Origin: Myxococcales bacterium
Lineage (GTDB): Bacteria > Myxococcota > UBA727 > JABDBI01
Assembly: GCA_023248595.1 (NCBI GenBank)
Contig: JAHFEG010000020.1
Span: 1-36,462, forward strand
Direction of reading: 5' to 3'
DNA length: 36,462 bases
Shown here: in pieces, positions 6,611 to 15,201 of the stretch
How positions within the stretch are numbered: position 1 is the first letter of the stretch
Layout of the letters: each line of letters begins with the position of its first letter
Notes under the pieces: generated by a model
What the model saw: only the letters and a program-made list of their open reading frames with translations
Told to the model about the DNA's origin: nothing
Database searches by the model: none
Translations under genes and position numbers: made by a program

Positions 6611-7745
6611 TTTACTGCAGGATTCTTTAAAGCATTTAAACGGAGAATCAGGATCCAACCGTTGTCGCACGCGTACTTGTCAAATTGCGGCAGTGAATGA
6701 TTGGGAAGCGATTTGCTGTTGGCTGTCTGAATACAAGGATAAATCGTCTACCTATCGATCTTATCAAAAAGAATCTGAGCGCTTGCTGTTATGGTGCCTC
6801 ATCGAAAAGAAAAAACCATTGTCTTCACTAAACAGGCAAGACTTTGAAGAATATGTTAACTTTTTAGCAGATCCCCTTCCCTATCATGTTTGGTGTGGCC
6901 CAAAGGGCAGTCGATCAAGTCAACGACATGCGTCTTCGTGGCGTCCTTTTGTCGGCCCTTTGAGCTCTTCTGCACAAATGACAGCGCTGACAATTTTGGA
7001 TTCTCTGTTTCAGTATTTAGTGGCAGCATCTTACTTAGAGTTTAATCCTTTAGCGCTGATGCGACGTAAGGCTAGCCGCAACCATCGCCAACAAGCGCAA
7101 GGCATTAAGCTTCATGAACGTATTTTAGACGATGAAGATTGGTATCTCTTATTGAATACCTTGCAAAACCTCCCTGAGACCAATGCCCGTGAACGAGATG
7201 AAAAAGCGCGGTTGCGTTTTTTAGTGGCAATTTTATTTTTGCTAGGACTGCGTATTCACGAATTAGAAATGCATTGCTGGAATGCCTTTAAACAAATCCA
7301 CAAAGACTGGTGGTTTTTTGTGATCGGAAAAGGCGATAAACCAGGAAAAATTCCCGTGAATCCTGCTTTGCTTGATGAGGTCATCCGCTTTCGTCAGCAT
7401 TTACATCTTCCTGCTCTACCCTCTCCTGATGAAGCGATTCCCCTTATCCCTTCTTGGCATCATCAACATGCGTTAGGAGCAAGACAAATGGGATATTTGC
7501 TGAAACAACTTGCCCTCAAAGCGGCAGAAAGTATCGAAGATAACCCGACCAGAGCGAATAAACTAAAATGCTTTTCTCCGCATTGGCTCAGGCATCTTTC
7601 TGCTTCGATGCAGGACAGAGTTGGTATTCGCTTTGGACACATCAAAGCTAATCATCGTCATGAAAGCGATGAAACCACGCGTCGCTATGTGCATGCTATC
7701 GATAAAGAACGTCACGACGATATGAAAAAGCTGCTATTTATTTAA
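6570..7745 (+). CDS. Tyrosine recombinase / integrase
   Basis: The protein has 391 residues, with an N-terminal SAM-like core-binding domain (about 40-160) and a C-terminal catalytic domain. All the catalytic residues are visible: R228 in LGLRIHEL, K254 in VIGKGDK, H338 and R341 in SPHWLRHLSA, H364 in NHRHESDET, and the nucleophile Y373 in RRYVHA. The enzyme should therefore be active in cutting and joining DNA. It is longer than XerC or XerD (about 300), with an insert around residues 100-135 and another before the HxxR motif. The ATG at 6570 has CAGGA 8 bases upstream and lies inside the kfrA-like gene. No att repeats flank the pair clearly. The dif-like palindrome at 5417-5444 is a possible target. 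Confidence 0.88.
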   Translation: MAPLQEVQKLAPINLLQDSLKHLNGESGSNRCRTRTCQIAAVNDWEAICCWLSEYKDKSSTYRSYQKESERLLLWCLIEKKKPLSSLNRQDFEEYVNFLADPLPYHVWCGPKGSRSSQRHASSWRPFVGPLSSSAQMTALTILDSLFQYLVAASYLEFNPLALMRRKASRNHRQQAQGIKLHERILDDEDWYLLLNTLQNLPETNARERDEKARLRFLVAILFLLGLRIHELEMHCWNAFKQIHKDWWFFVIGKGDKPGKIPVNPALLDEVIRFRQHLHLPALPSPDEAIPLIPSWHHQHALGARQMGYLLKQLALKAAESIEDNPTRANKLKCFSPHWLRHLSASMQDRVGIRFGHIKANHRHESDETTRRYVHAIDKERHDDMKKLLFI

Positions 7746-7808
7746 AATAACCCAGGAACAAATTATCGAATGACGCCGTTTCTTGATCACTCTGCCAAGG
7801 AGTTCAAG

Positions 7809-9023
7809 GTGCGTTTGTTTTTCTTCGCTTTTATCGTTTTCGTTAATTTGAACCAAATCATTTTTGCTTTCACGGCATCAACTATGAAAACAAATACCGT
7901 CAAGCTAGAAGAACCTGGCTGGAATCCTTTCGTTAAAAAAAGACTCGTTGAAATTATTCAAGAAAAAAAAGGTCGTAACCTTCCCGTCGTATTTGATTTT
8001 GATAATACGCTCGTTTGCCGGGATATTGGCGAGGCCACTTTTGCGCTGATGGTACGAGACGGTGTTTTGACTCCAGAAAAAATTCCCTTAGGCATAACGC
8101 CTGTGCCACTTTTTGAAGGTGATTTGATGGAAGTTTATCAAGCTTACTTGGAAGCAAGCAGCCATCATGTTCTTGACAAGGCTCCATACTTGAATGCCTA
8201 TGCTTGGCTTGTGCAAATTATGGCGGGCTTGACGCCGCAAGAAATTATTCAAATGACTTCTTCGGCCTACCATCAAGGTGCTGCTGAAAACGATATGAAG
8301 CATGCCACAGCATTGACCAACATTGTGGTGACGCCTCAAAAGACCGAAGCATTAGTTCCGTATTTTTATCCAGAGATGGTGGAACTCGTCGCAGAGTTAT
8401 TAAAGGCAGATTATGATGTTTGGGTGATATCAGCCAGCAATGTTTGGACGGTTAGATGGATGGTGACTCAAGTTTTAAATAAAAAACTACAAGAACGAGG
8501 CGTTAAAAAAGGTATCAAGCCTCAACATGTGATTGGTCTTTCCACGCTTTTATTTGGTCCTGAAAAACGTCTTTCTAAAGATCTATTCTTAACGATTGAA
8601 AACATGAAGTATGCTAATTTCGATGAGGACACGCTGAACAAGTATAAACTTTCAACACAAATTGTGCCTCCCATGTCTGCCTATTATGGAAAGTCTGCAA
8701 ATATTTTACAATGGATAAAAAAAACGCCATACCTAATCGCCGGCGACAGCCCCAATGACCATGGCATGATGGTGATGGCTGAGAATAAACTCTGGATTAC
8801 TCGATTGGAAAAACCAGCTTACCAAAAAGAGACAATAGAACTTGCTCTTTTAAACAATCCAAACACTTGGCTTTTTCAGCCTACGCTGACTACGCATTCT
8901 TCCGGCTTTATTTCTGATGCCGCCGATTTAGCAAAACGGAAAAATCTGGTAACAGAAAAAATTACAGAATCTGTGCAGCTATTAAAAACGTACCGGCTTC
9001 TAAAAAACTTCGACTCTAATTAA
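7809..9023 (+). CDS. Secreted HAD-superfamily phosphatase
   Basis: This is an exported hydrolase of about 404 residues. The nucleophile motif is VVFDFDNTL, with the Asp pair at 63 and 65. The later motifs are VISASN and the acidic IAGDSPNDHG, so the HAD catalytic set is complete. This layout fits the phosphoserine/phosphorylcholine phosphatase branch; the substrate cannot be told. I chose a GTG at 7809 because AAGGAG lies 6 bases upstream and the product then begins as a clean signal peptide (VRLFFFAFIVFVNLNQ then IIFAFTA). An ATG at 7770 in frame, with a weaker AGGA, would put 13 polar residues ahead of it. It follows the recombinase gene by about 60 bases and is probably not part of that element. 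Confidence 0.8.
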   Translation: MRLFFFAFIVFVNLNQIIFAFTASTMKTNTVKLEEPGWNPFVKKRLVEIIQEKKGRNLPVVFDFDNTLVCRDIGEATFALMVRDGVLTPEKIPLGITPVPLFEGDLMEVYQAYLEASSHHVLDKAPYLNAYAWLVQIMAGLTPQEIIQMTSSAYHQGAAENDMKHATALTNIVVTPQKTEALVPYFYPEMVELVAELLKADYDVWVISASNVWTVRWMVTQVLNKKLQERGVKKGIKPQHVIGLSTLLFGPEKRLSKDLFLTIENMKYANFDEDTLNKYKLSTQIVPPMSAYYGKSANILQWIKKTPYLIAGDSPNDHGMMVMAENKLWITRLEKPAYQKETIELALLNNPNTWLFQPTLTTHSSGFISDAADLAKRKNLVTEKITESVQLLKTYRLLKNFDSN

Positions 9024-9043
9024 AAAAATGGATACAGTGTGCC

Positions 9044-9799
9044 ATGATTTTCATACTCTTAATCAGTGGATGTTTGGTTGGCGCACTTTCAGGTTTTCTT
9101 GGCGTTGGCGGTGGCCTCATCATTGTTCCCTTCTTGGTTTTTCTGGGTAACGCTCCCTTGAACGCCGTGGGAACCAGTGTTTTGTCCGTTTTAATTATTA
9201 CCATGTCGGCGAGTTTTCATAATTGGCGCCAAGGAAACTTAGAACACAAAAAATTAACATACATGTCTTTGCCATGCATTATATCGACGCAAATTGGGGT
9301 TTTTTCAGCTTCCAGACTTCCTGCTTTTTGGCTGCTTTTTTTCTTTGGTGTTTTTTTATTGGTCTGTATTATGTTGTTTAAATTGCGCACCAAAACAAGT
9401 GTGAGCTTAGAGTCAACTCCAATTTCTAAGCAACATATCTATTCGTTGGTTTGGGTCGGTGGGCTGGGTGGTTTTTTGTCAGGAGTGTTTGGCGTTGGCG
9501 GCGGCGCGGTATTGGTCCCTTTGCAAGTTCTGATTTTAAAATACCCATTAAAATCTGCTGTTCGCACTAGCCTAGGAGTAGTGATGATCTCTGCTTTATT
9601 TTCAAGTTTAGGGCATTACGTCGCTGGAAACATTAATTTGCATCAAGCAGTTTTGTTGGGAATGGGCGGACTTGTCGGTGCTCAAATTGGGGCACGCTTG
9701 TTACCCAAATTAAAAGATGAAACCATTACTCAGTATTTTGTGCTTCTTTTACTGACACTGGCAATCTATGTGTTTTGGAAAGCGTACCGTATTTGTTAA
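9044..9799 (+). CDS. TauE/SafE (TSUP) family permease
   Basis: This inner-membrane protein of 251 residues has about eight hydrophobic helices. The family hallmark is an internal repeat, seen here as GFLGVGGGLIIVPF near residue 17 and GVFGVGGGAVLVPL near 147. Members move small sulfur or carbon anions (sulfite, sulfoacetate, thiosulfate) across the membrane; the substrate here is unknown. It starts 20 bases after the phosphatase stop, with only a weak GGAT ribosome site, so it may be read with that gene. It converges with the amino-acid permease; only 3 bases separate the two stops. Confidence 0.88.
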   Translation: MIFILLISGCLVGALSGFLGVGGGLIIVPFLVFLGNAPLNAVGTSVLSVLIITMSASFHNWRQGNLEHKKLTYMSLPCIISTQIGVFSASRLPAFWLLFFFGVFLLVCIMLFKLRTKTSVSLESTPISKQHIYSLVWVGGLGGFLSGVFGVGGGAVLVPLQVLILKYPLKSAVRTSLGVVMISALFSSLGHYVAGNINLHQAVLLGMGGLVGAQIGARLLPKLKDETITQYFVLLLLTLAIYVFWKAYRIC

Positions 9800-9802
9800 A
9801 AC

Positions 9803-11173
9803 TTATTGGTTGATCTTGCTGTGTCTGTAACCGTAGGCTGCATAAATAGCGATACCAACAATCATCCATATTGAAAATCTAAGCCATGTTATCGTAGGCA
9901 AGCTAAACATGAGTGCAAGGCAAAATATAATTCCTAAAACTGGCACAACTGGATGCCAAGATAGCTTAAAAGGTCTTGGCATATCTGGTTTTGTGATGCG
10001 AAGAGCAATGACACCGCCGCAGACTAATACGAATGCAGCCAGAGTACCAATGTTGACCAATTCTGCTAATTGATTAATTGGTGTCAATCCCGCAACGATA
10101 GACATAACCACACCGCTACCTAAGATAATTGGCACAGGTGTCTGTGTTTTTGGATTAATTTTAGCGAAACGGGCTGGAAGTAAACCATCTCGTGAAATGG
10201 CTAAGAAAATACGAGAAAATCCATAATAAAGCACCAGCATGACTGTGGTTAGCCCGGCAATGGCACCGGCAGAAATAAGGCCTGCGGCAAGAGGTTGCTG
10301 TAGACTTAATAAAACACTGGCGACGGGTGATTTGACGTTAAGGCTGGTATAAGGAACAACTAGTGTTAAGAGTGCAGAAACAACGATGTAAATTGTGGTG
10401 CAAAAAAACAAAGAAGCAATGATGCCGATGGGCAAATTACGTTGTGGATTAATGGTTTCTTCCGCTGCAGTTGATACGGCGTCAAATCCAATATAAGCAA
10501 AAAATACTAAAGCCGCGCCACGCATCATTCCATTCCAGCCAAATGGCATGAAGACATTCCAATTTTGGGTGTCAACATGGAAAACCGCAACACCTATAAA
10601 GACAGCAATGGCCAGTAATTTTATAAAAACAATGGCTGTGTTAAAACGAGAACTTTCCCTAGTTCCCAAACAAAGCAGGCCTGCCAAAAGAAGAATAATT
10701 AACATTGCTGGTAAATCGACGATACCGCCCTCAAAAGGACTATTGACGAGAGCTGTTGGTAAGGCGATTCCTATTGAAGCTAAAGCACTTTCAACATATC
10801 CTGACCAGCCAACCGCAACCGTTGAGATTCCCAGCCCATATTCAAGCAAAAGGTCCCAACCAATAATCCAAGCAATTAATTCTCCAAGGCCCGCATAAGC
10901 ATAGCCATAAGCGCTGCCACACCCTCCAATACTTGCAGCGAGTTCAGCATAAGAAAGAGCGACAAAAACACAGGCTAGTCCAGCCATAATGTAAGAAAGG
11001 ATAATTGCGGGCCCTGCGCTCGTTGCTGCGACAACACCAGTTAACACAAAAATACCAGCTCCAATAATGGCGCCCACGCCTAAAAAGGTAACGTCCCAGG
11101 CATTTAGACAACGTTTTAGCTGACTGTTTGTCACGCCAATGCTTTCGATGGTTTTTGTTCTAAACAGACTCAT
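9803..11173 (-). CDS. APC-family amino-acid permease (CAT-like)
   Basis: This inner-membrane transporter has 456 residues and about twelve hydrophobic helices. It belongs to the amino acid-polyamine-organocation superfamily, shown by GVGAIIGAGIFVLTG in helix 1 and by FFAYIGFDAVSTAAEE in the middle, a pattern typical of the cationic amino-acid transporter (CAT) branch. It probably imports an amino acid by proton symport; which one cannot be told from the sequence. It is read alone on the minus strand. The space upstream (11174-11325) is shared with the divergent DUF368 gene and should hold promoters for both, though I see no strong consensus boxes. Confidence 0.9.
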   Translation of the reverse strand: MSLFRTKTIESIGVTNSQLKRCLNAWDVTFLGVGAIIGAGIFVLTGVVAATSAGPAIILSYIMAGLACVFVALSYAELAASIGGCGSAYGYAYAGLGELIAWIIGWDLLLEYGLGISTVAVGWSGYVESALASIGIALPTALVNSPFEGGIVDLPAMLIILLLAGLLCLGTRESSRFNTAIVFIKLLAIAVFIGVAVFHVDTQNWNVFMPFGWNGMMRGAALVFFAYIGFDAVSTAAEETINPQRNLPIGIIASLFFCTTIYIVVSALLTLVVPYTSLNVKSPVASVLLSLQQPLAAGLISAGAIAGLTTVMLVLYYGFSRIFLAISRDGLLPARFAKINPKTQTPVPIILGSGVVMSIVAGLTPINQLAELVNIGTLAAFVLVCGGVIALRITKPDMPRPFKLSWHPVVPVLGIIFCLALMFSLPTITWLRFSIWMIVGIAIYAAYGYRHSKINQ

Positions 11174-11325
11174 ATAATGCTCATCATGTGTTAGAGGTTA
11201 TTGTGCTAGAATTTTAAAAAGCTTTTATCTAAATATACGCGACCGGGCAAGGTTGGATTTTATTAGTGCGTTCAGAGTGTTGTTTGTGCAAAAAAAATAA
11301 CATGAGTGACGTTGAGGTGAATTTT

Positions 11326-12261
11326 ATGGATAAAATGAAAAGATCCCGTCAATATTTTGTGAAGCATCTCTTTCAAGGGCTTTGCATGGGATTTGCCGAG
11401 GCGATTCCAGGTGTTAACGGCGCCACTGTTGCTTTATTATTTGGTATTTATATTCGTATAATTGACGCACTAAAATGTTTGACCCCGACGAATATAAGCA
11501 AGCTCATCAAAAGCACGGTTTTCTTTTGGCGTGTGTCAGATCGCCAGCAATTTTATGTTTATGCTCATAAGATGCAACTTGCATTTTTGGTACCAATTGG
11601 ATTGGGAACCTTAATTTCTATATGGGTGCTATCTGGTTTTATCCCTATGATTAGCGGAAATTATCCAGGCCCATTTAATGCTTTTGTTTTTGGTGTCGTC
11701 GCTATTTCTGCTTATATTCCTTTGAGCTATCTCAAGGGCATTCATTTAAAACATGCCGTCATTATCATTTTCTGCGCTGCAGCCACTTTTATACTTGTGG
11801 GTTTGCCTGTGTCAGATGGCAGCCATGATTGGCTATTTTTGTATGGTGTTATGGGGGCATGTGCTTTGCTCTTGCCTGGCATATCGGGCAGTTATTTGCT
11901 GAAGGTATTTGGTCAATACGAATACTTGCTTGTAAATCTACATAAAGCATTTTTATTTGAGATCTCATCTATGGTTATCGTTGGCATATTCATACTTGGA
12001 ATGGTCACGGGGATTATTTTGTTTGCCAAAATATTATCCTGGCTATTGCATTATCACCAATCAACTGTGATGGCCATTTTAGCAGGGATCATGATTGGAG
12101 CGCTTCGCACCCTTTGGCCTTCAGAAATCAGTGACGGTGTGGCCAAGGCCTTGCCATTAATCGGATTGATGCTCCTGGGAGGACTTGGGATGGCGTTTTT
12201 AATTAGCCAAGAGCAGCGTATCAAAAGTCTCAAGACAGAAGAGGAAGTTTCTCGTGATTGA
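11326..12261 (+). CDS. DUF368 (PopT-type) polyprenyl-phosphate transporter
   Basis: The protein has 311 residues and about eight hydrophobic helices. The family signature appears twice: GFAEAIPGVNGATVALLFGIY near residue 22 and LLPGISGSYLLKVFGQYEYLL past the middle. Some DUF368 proteins (PopT) are known to flip undecaprenyl phosphate back across the inner membrane for reuse in cell-wall and O-antigen synthesis. The usual PGVSGGT is PGVNGAT here. I chose the ATG at 11326, with GAGGTG 6 bases upstream. A GTG at 11266 and an ATG at 11302 in frame lack a ribosome site. The stop overlaps the start of the MFS gene, so the two are co-translated. Confidence 0.85.
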   Translation: MDKMKRSRQYFVKHLFQGLCMGFAEAIPGVNGATVALLFGIYIRIIDALKCLTPTNISKLIKSTVFFWRVSDRQQFYVYAHKMQLAFLVPIGLGTLISIWVLSGFIPMISGNYPGPFNAFVFGVVAISAYIPLSYLKGIHLKHAVIIIFCAAATFILVGLPVSDGSHDWLFLYGVMGACALLLPGISGSYLLKVFGQYEYLLVNLHKAFLFEISSMVIVGIFILGMVTGIILFAKILSWLLHYHQSTVMAILAGIMIGALRTLWPSEISDGVAKALPLIGLMLLGGLGMAFLISQEQRIKSLKTEEEVSRD

Positions 12262-13486
12262 ATTGAAACATCGGAAGATTATTGGCATTAGTGTGTTAGG
12301 CACGATGCTAGAGTTCTATGACTTTACGCTCTATGCAATCTTTGTCACCACTTTGAGCAAACACTTTTTTCCTGATACAAGCCAGATCGCTTCTTTGCTC
12401 GCAGCTTTTGGAGCTTTCGCGGCTGGATTTATTATGCGCCCATTGGGGGGCATATTTTTTGGCTATATTGGAGATAAGTATGGACGTCGAAATGCGCTTT
12501 CTCTCTCAATTGTGCTCATGGGAATTCCGTGTCTGATCATGGGGCTTCTTCCAAGTTATGCTGCTGTCGGCCTTATCTCCCCTGTTCTATTATTTTTGTG
12601 CCGGATGATTCAGGGCCTCAGTTCAGGAGGAGAATTTACTGGAGCTGCCATCTTTGCGCTTGAACATGTGGAAAAAAAATCTCCTGGTTTAGCAGGATCT
12701 CTGGTTTCCGTTTCAGGAGGGGTTGGAGCTTTATGTGCAATTGGAGCGAGCTATTTAGTAACGCTCTCAGACCAAGCAGATGCTTGGAGAATTCCGTTTA
12801 TCGTAGGTGGATTCATCAGTTTAATTGGCGTTTTTCTTAGGCAGCGTTTAGAAGAGACACCGGTATTTTCTGCTCTGCAAAAAACGATTATTCAAAAAAG
12901 TCCTGCGGAGTCTTTCAAGACGCTCGCTCATCATAAATTAAGTCTCTTAACGACAATTTTTATTGGTGCCCTCGATGGAACTCTTCTTTATATGTTGGTC
13001 GGCTTTTTAAGAATCTATATGGAGATATTTTTAGGCGTTGATACGGCTAGGGCCACATTGATGGGAACCTTAGGGCTGGTTTTTTATTTGTTTGCCACTC
13101 CATTGATGGGAATGCTCTATGATCGTCTAGGAGAAAGTCGCAGATTTATGCCGATGTTATCAGGGTTTTTTATCCTGGGTAGTTTTGTCAGTTTTGGATT
13201 GCTCCAGTCAGGTTTTCTTGGTTTGGGAACTTTTGTTTTTGCTTTAATGTGCAGCGGTATTTCAGCTAGTGAGCACCCCTACATTCAAAAATTATTTCCG
13301 CCTGCTATCCGTTATCTTGGGGTAAGTTTTGGATTTAATTTGGGTACTGCAGTGCTTGGCGGGACGGCGCCATTGCTGCTTACTTATTTAATTAATTCGA
13401 GTCAAAACTTGTGGATTCCAAGTTTTTACATTACCGTTCTTTCCCTCATGTTGCTTGGAACAACTCGCTTATTAAAACGGTTATAA
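12254..13486 (+). CDS. MFS transporter, MHS (ProP-like) family
   Basis: This inner-membrane secondary transporter of 410 residues has about twelve helices. The start LGTMLEFYDFTLYA, the loop motif GYIGDKYGRRNAL and RMIQGLSSGGEFTGA are typical of the metabolite:H+ symporter group (ProP, KgtP, ShiA). Substrates in that group are osmolytes, dicarboxylates or related compounds, and the sequence does not show which. It begins at GTG 12254, with AGGAAG 6 bases upstream, and overlaps the DUF368 stop by 8 bases. leucyl aminopeptidase follows about 28 bases later. Such transporters are common in host-associated bacteria, but that is context, not proof. Confidence 0.88.
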   Translation: MIELKHRKIIGISVLGTMLEFYDFTLYAIFVTTLSKHFFPDTSQIASLLAAFGAFAAGFIMRPLGGIFFGYIGDKYGRRNALSLSIVLMGIPCLIMGLLPSYAAVGLISPVLLFLCRMIQGLSSGGEFTGAAIFALEHVEKKSPGLAGSLVSVSGGVGALCAIGASYLVTLSDQADAWRIPFIVGGFISLIGVFLRQRLEETPVFSALQKTIIQKSPAESFKTLAHHKLSLLTTIFIGALDGTLLYMLVGFLRIYMEIFLGVDTARATLMGTLGLVFYLFATPLMGMLYDRLGESRRFMPMLSGFFILGSFVSFGLLQSGFLGLGTFVFALMCSGISASEHPYIQKLFPPAIRYLGVSFGFNLGTAVLGGTAPLLLTYLINSSQNLWIPSFYITVLSLMLLGTTRLLKRL

Positions 13487-13514
13487 TCTCGCTAATCAAT
13501 TATTGAGGACCTAT

Positions 13515-15038
13515 ATGAAAGTATCCATTGTCTCCCTTGGGGACCTAAAAAAGAAAAAGATCGATATCTTTGCATTCGGAATTTTTGAATCTAGCGAGAA
13601 AAAAAATCCTGATTTGTCTGCTCTATTTTCTTCCTTAAAAACTGTGCCTGCATCGCTTCAAGATCAGCTGGCGGCAACTGCTCAAAAAGAAGGTTTTTGC
13701 GGAAAATCAGGCCAACAATTTGTCATCAATACTTTGTCTCAAGCAGGCCCTGCTTATATTATGCTTGTCGGCTTGGGCCTTCAAGACAAGATAAGCATAG
13801 ATGCTTATCGAAAAGCAGGAGGTCTCGCTTTTCGCCTGGCAAATGATAAACGTGTGACATCTTTTAGTTTTTTGCTATCGTTACCACCTACAGCTATTTC
13901 AGCTGAAACAGCTTTGTCTGCAGCAATAGAAGGCGTGTATTTATCTCGCTATCGGTTTGATAAATATTTTACTGAAAATAAACCGGAAATTTTCATAGAA
14001 GATATTTGCCTTGCTTGCATCGATAAAAATTATAAAACTAATCAAGAATTAGTGCAGAACTCTAAAGCAATTGCTGACGGCGTTTGTTTCGCACGTGACC
14101 TAATCAACGAGGGGCCATGGGTAGTAAACCCACCTGCTCTCGCAAAACGTGCTTTAAAAGAAGGCAAAGCGCTTGGACTTGATGTTGAAGTTCTTGAAGA
14201 AAAAGAGTTAGAAAAAGAAAATATGAATTTAATTTTGGCAGTGGGGAAAGCTTCCGCCAAAGTCGCTCCTCCTTGTTTAATTAGACTCAGCTACCGGCCT
14301 ACTAAAAAAGCCAAAAAACATATCGTGTTAGTTGGCAAAGGCGTCACTTTTGATTCAGGTGGTTTAGATATTAAACCAGCCGATGGCATGTTGGATATGA
14401 AAGTGGACATGTCAGGTGCGGCTGCAGTATTTGCAACGATGTTAACAGTAGCAAAGTTAAAACCAAATGTGTCTGTCACAGGTTATCTCGCCTGTGTGGA
14501 AAATGGCATAGGACCACATGCTTATCACCCGGGTGATGTGATCAAATCTCGTCGAGGATTTACGGTTGAAATTAACAATACCGACGCTGAAGGGCGGTTA
14601 ATCTTAGCAGATGCCCTTGATTTTGCACAAAGCAAAGAAAAACCTGACTATCTGATTGACTTAGCGACGTTGACAGGCGCTTGCATGGTCGCTTTAGGTC
14701 CACAGACCGCAGGATTGTTCTCCACACAAGATGAATTGGCAGATAGCTTGATGAAATTAGGGAAAACAGCTGGTGAAGATTATTGGCGGATGCCGCTCAA
14801 CGAAGATTTACGAGAGCAACTCAAAAGCAGTGTTGCAGACATGAAAAATACTGGGACCCGTTACGGAGGTTCTATTACCGCCGCGCTTTTCTTGAAAAAG
14901 TTTGTCAATGATGGTACTCCATGGGCTCATCTTGATATTGCTGGTCCTGCGACCCAAGATAAAGATCATCCTTACACAAGTAAGGGCGGAGCGGGTTTTG
15001 GGGTCCGAACTTTGATTGCGTTCATTTGCCAATGGTGA
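13515..15038 (+). CDS. pepA: Leucyl aminopeptidase (M17)
   Basis: This cytosolic di-metal exopeptidase removes N-terminal residues from peptides. It has 507 residues, normal for PepA. The C-terminal catalytic domain carries the full metal and active-site set: K275 and D280 in VGKGVTFDSGG, K287, D298, and NTDAEGRL with D357, E359 and R361. The N-terminal domain is more divergent, as usual. The ATG at 13515 is preceded by GAGG 7 bases upstream; a TTG at 13503 is not credible. It follows the MFS gene closely and may share its transcript. E. coli PepA also binds DNA at cer/Xer sites, a role that cannot be inferred here. Confidence 0.94.
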   Translation: MKVSIVSLGDLKKKKIDIFAFGIFESSEKKNPDLSALFSSLKTVPASLQDQLAATAQKEGFCGKSGQQFVINTLSQAGPAYIMLVGLGLQDKISIDAYRKAGGLAFRLANDKRVTSFSFLLSLPPTAISAETALSAAIEGVYLSRYRFDKYFTENKPEIFIEDICLACIDKNYKTNQELVQNSKAIADGVCFARDLINEGPWVVNPPALAKRALKEGKALGLDVEVLEEKELEKENMNLILAVGKASAKVAPPCLIRLSYRPTKKAKKHIVLVGKGVTFDSGGLDIKPADGMLDMKVDMSGAAAVFATMLTVAKLKPNVSVTGYLACVENGIGPHAYHPGDVIKSRRGFTVEINNTDAEGRLILADALDFAQSKEKPDYLIDLATLTGACMVALGPQTAGLFSTQDELADSLMKLGKTAGEDYWRMPLNEDLREQLKSSVADMKNTGTRYGGSITAALFLKKFVNDGTPWAHLDIAGPATQDKDHPYTSKGGAGFGVRTLIAFICQW

Positions 15039-15201
15039 CTTTGAAGGAAGCAGGCTATTGACAAAAAGAATGGGGAATGGTGAATACTGGCAAACAGTTC
15101 GTTTCATCCGTTTGGCTTCATATGGTTGGAAGTCCGTATCATCAGCTAACTATCATTCACAAAAAGTGTTTTTATCCTTCTTTAAAAGGGAAGTTGTTTA
15201 A

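Noticed and set aside
15016-15201. 61-codon ORF ending directly before rho (possible leader peptide)
   Set aside because: It starts inside pepA without a ribosome site, and neither it nor its 43-codon inner version resembles the known Rho leader peptide. Position alone is not enough.
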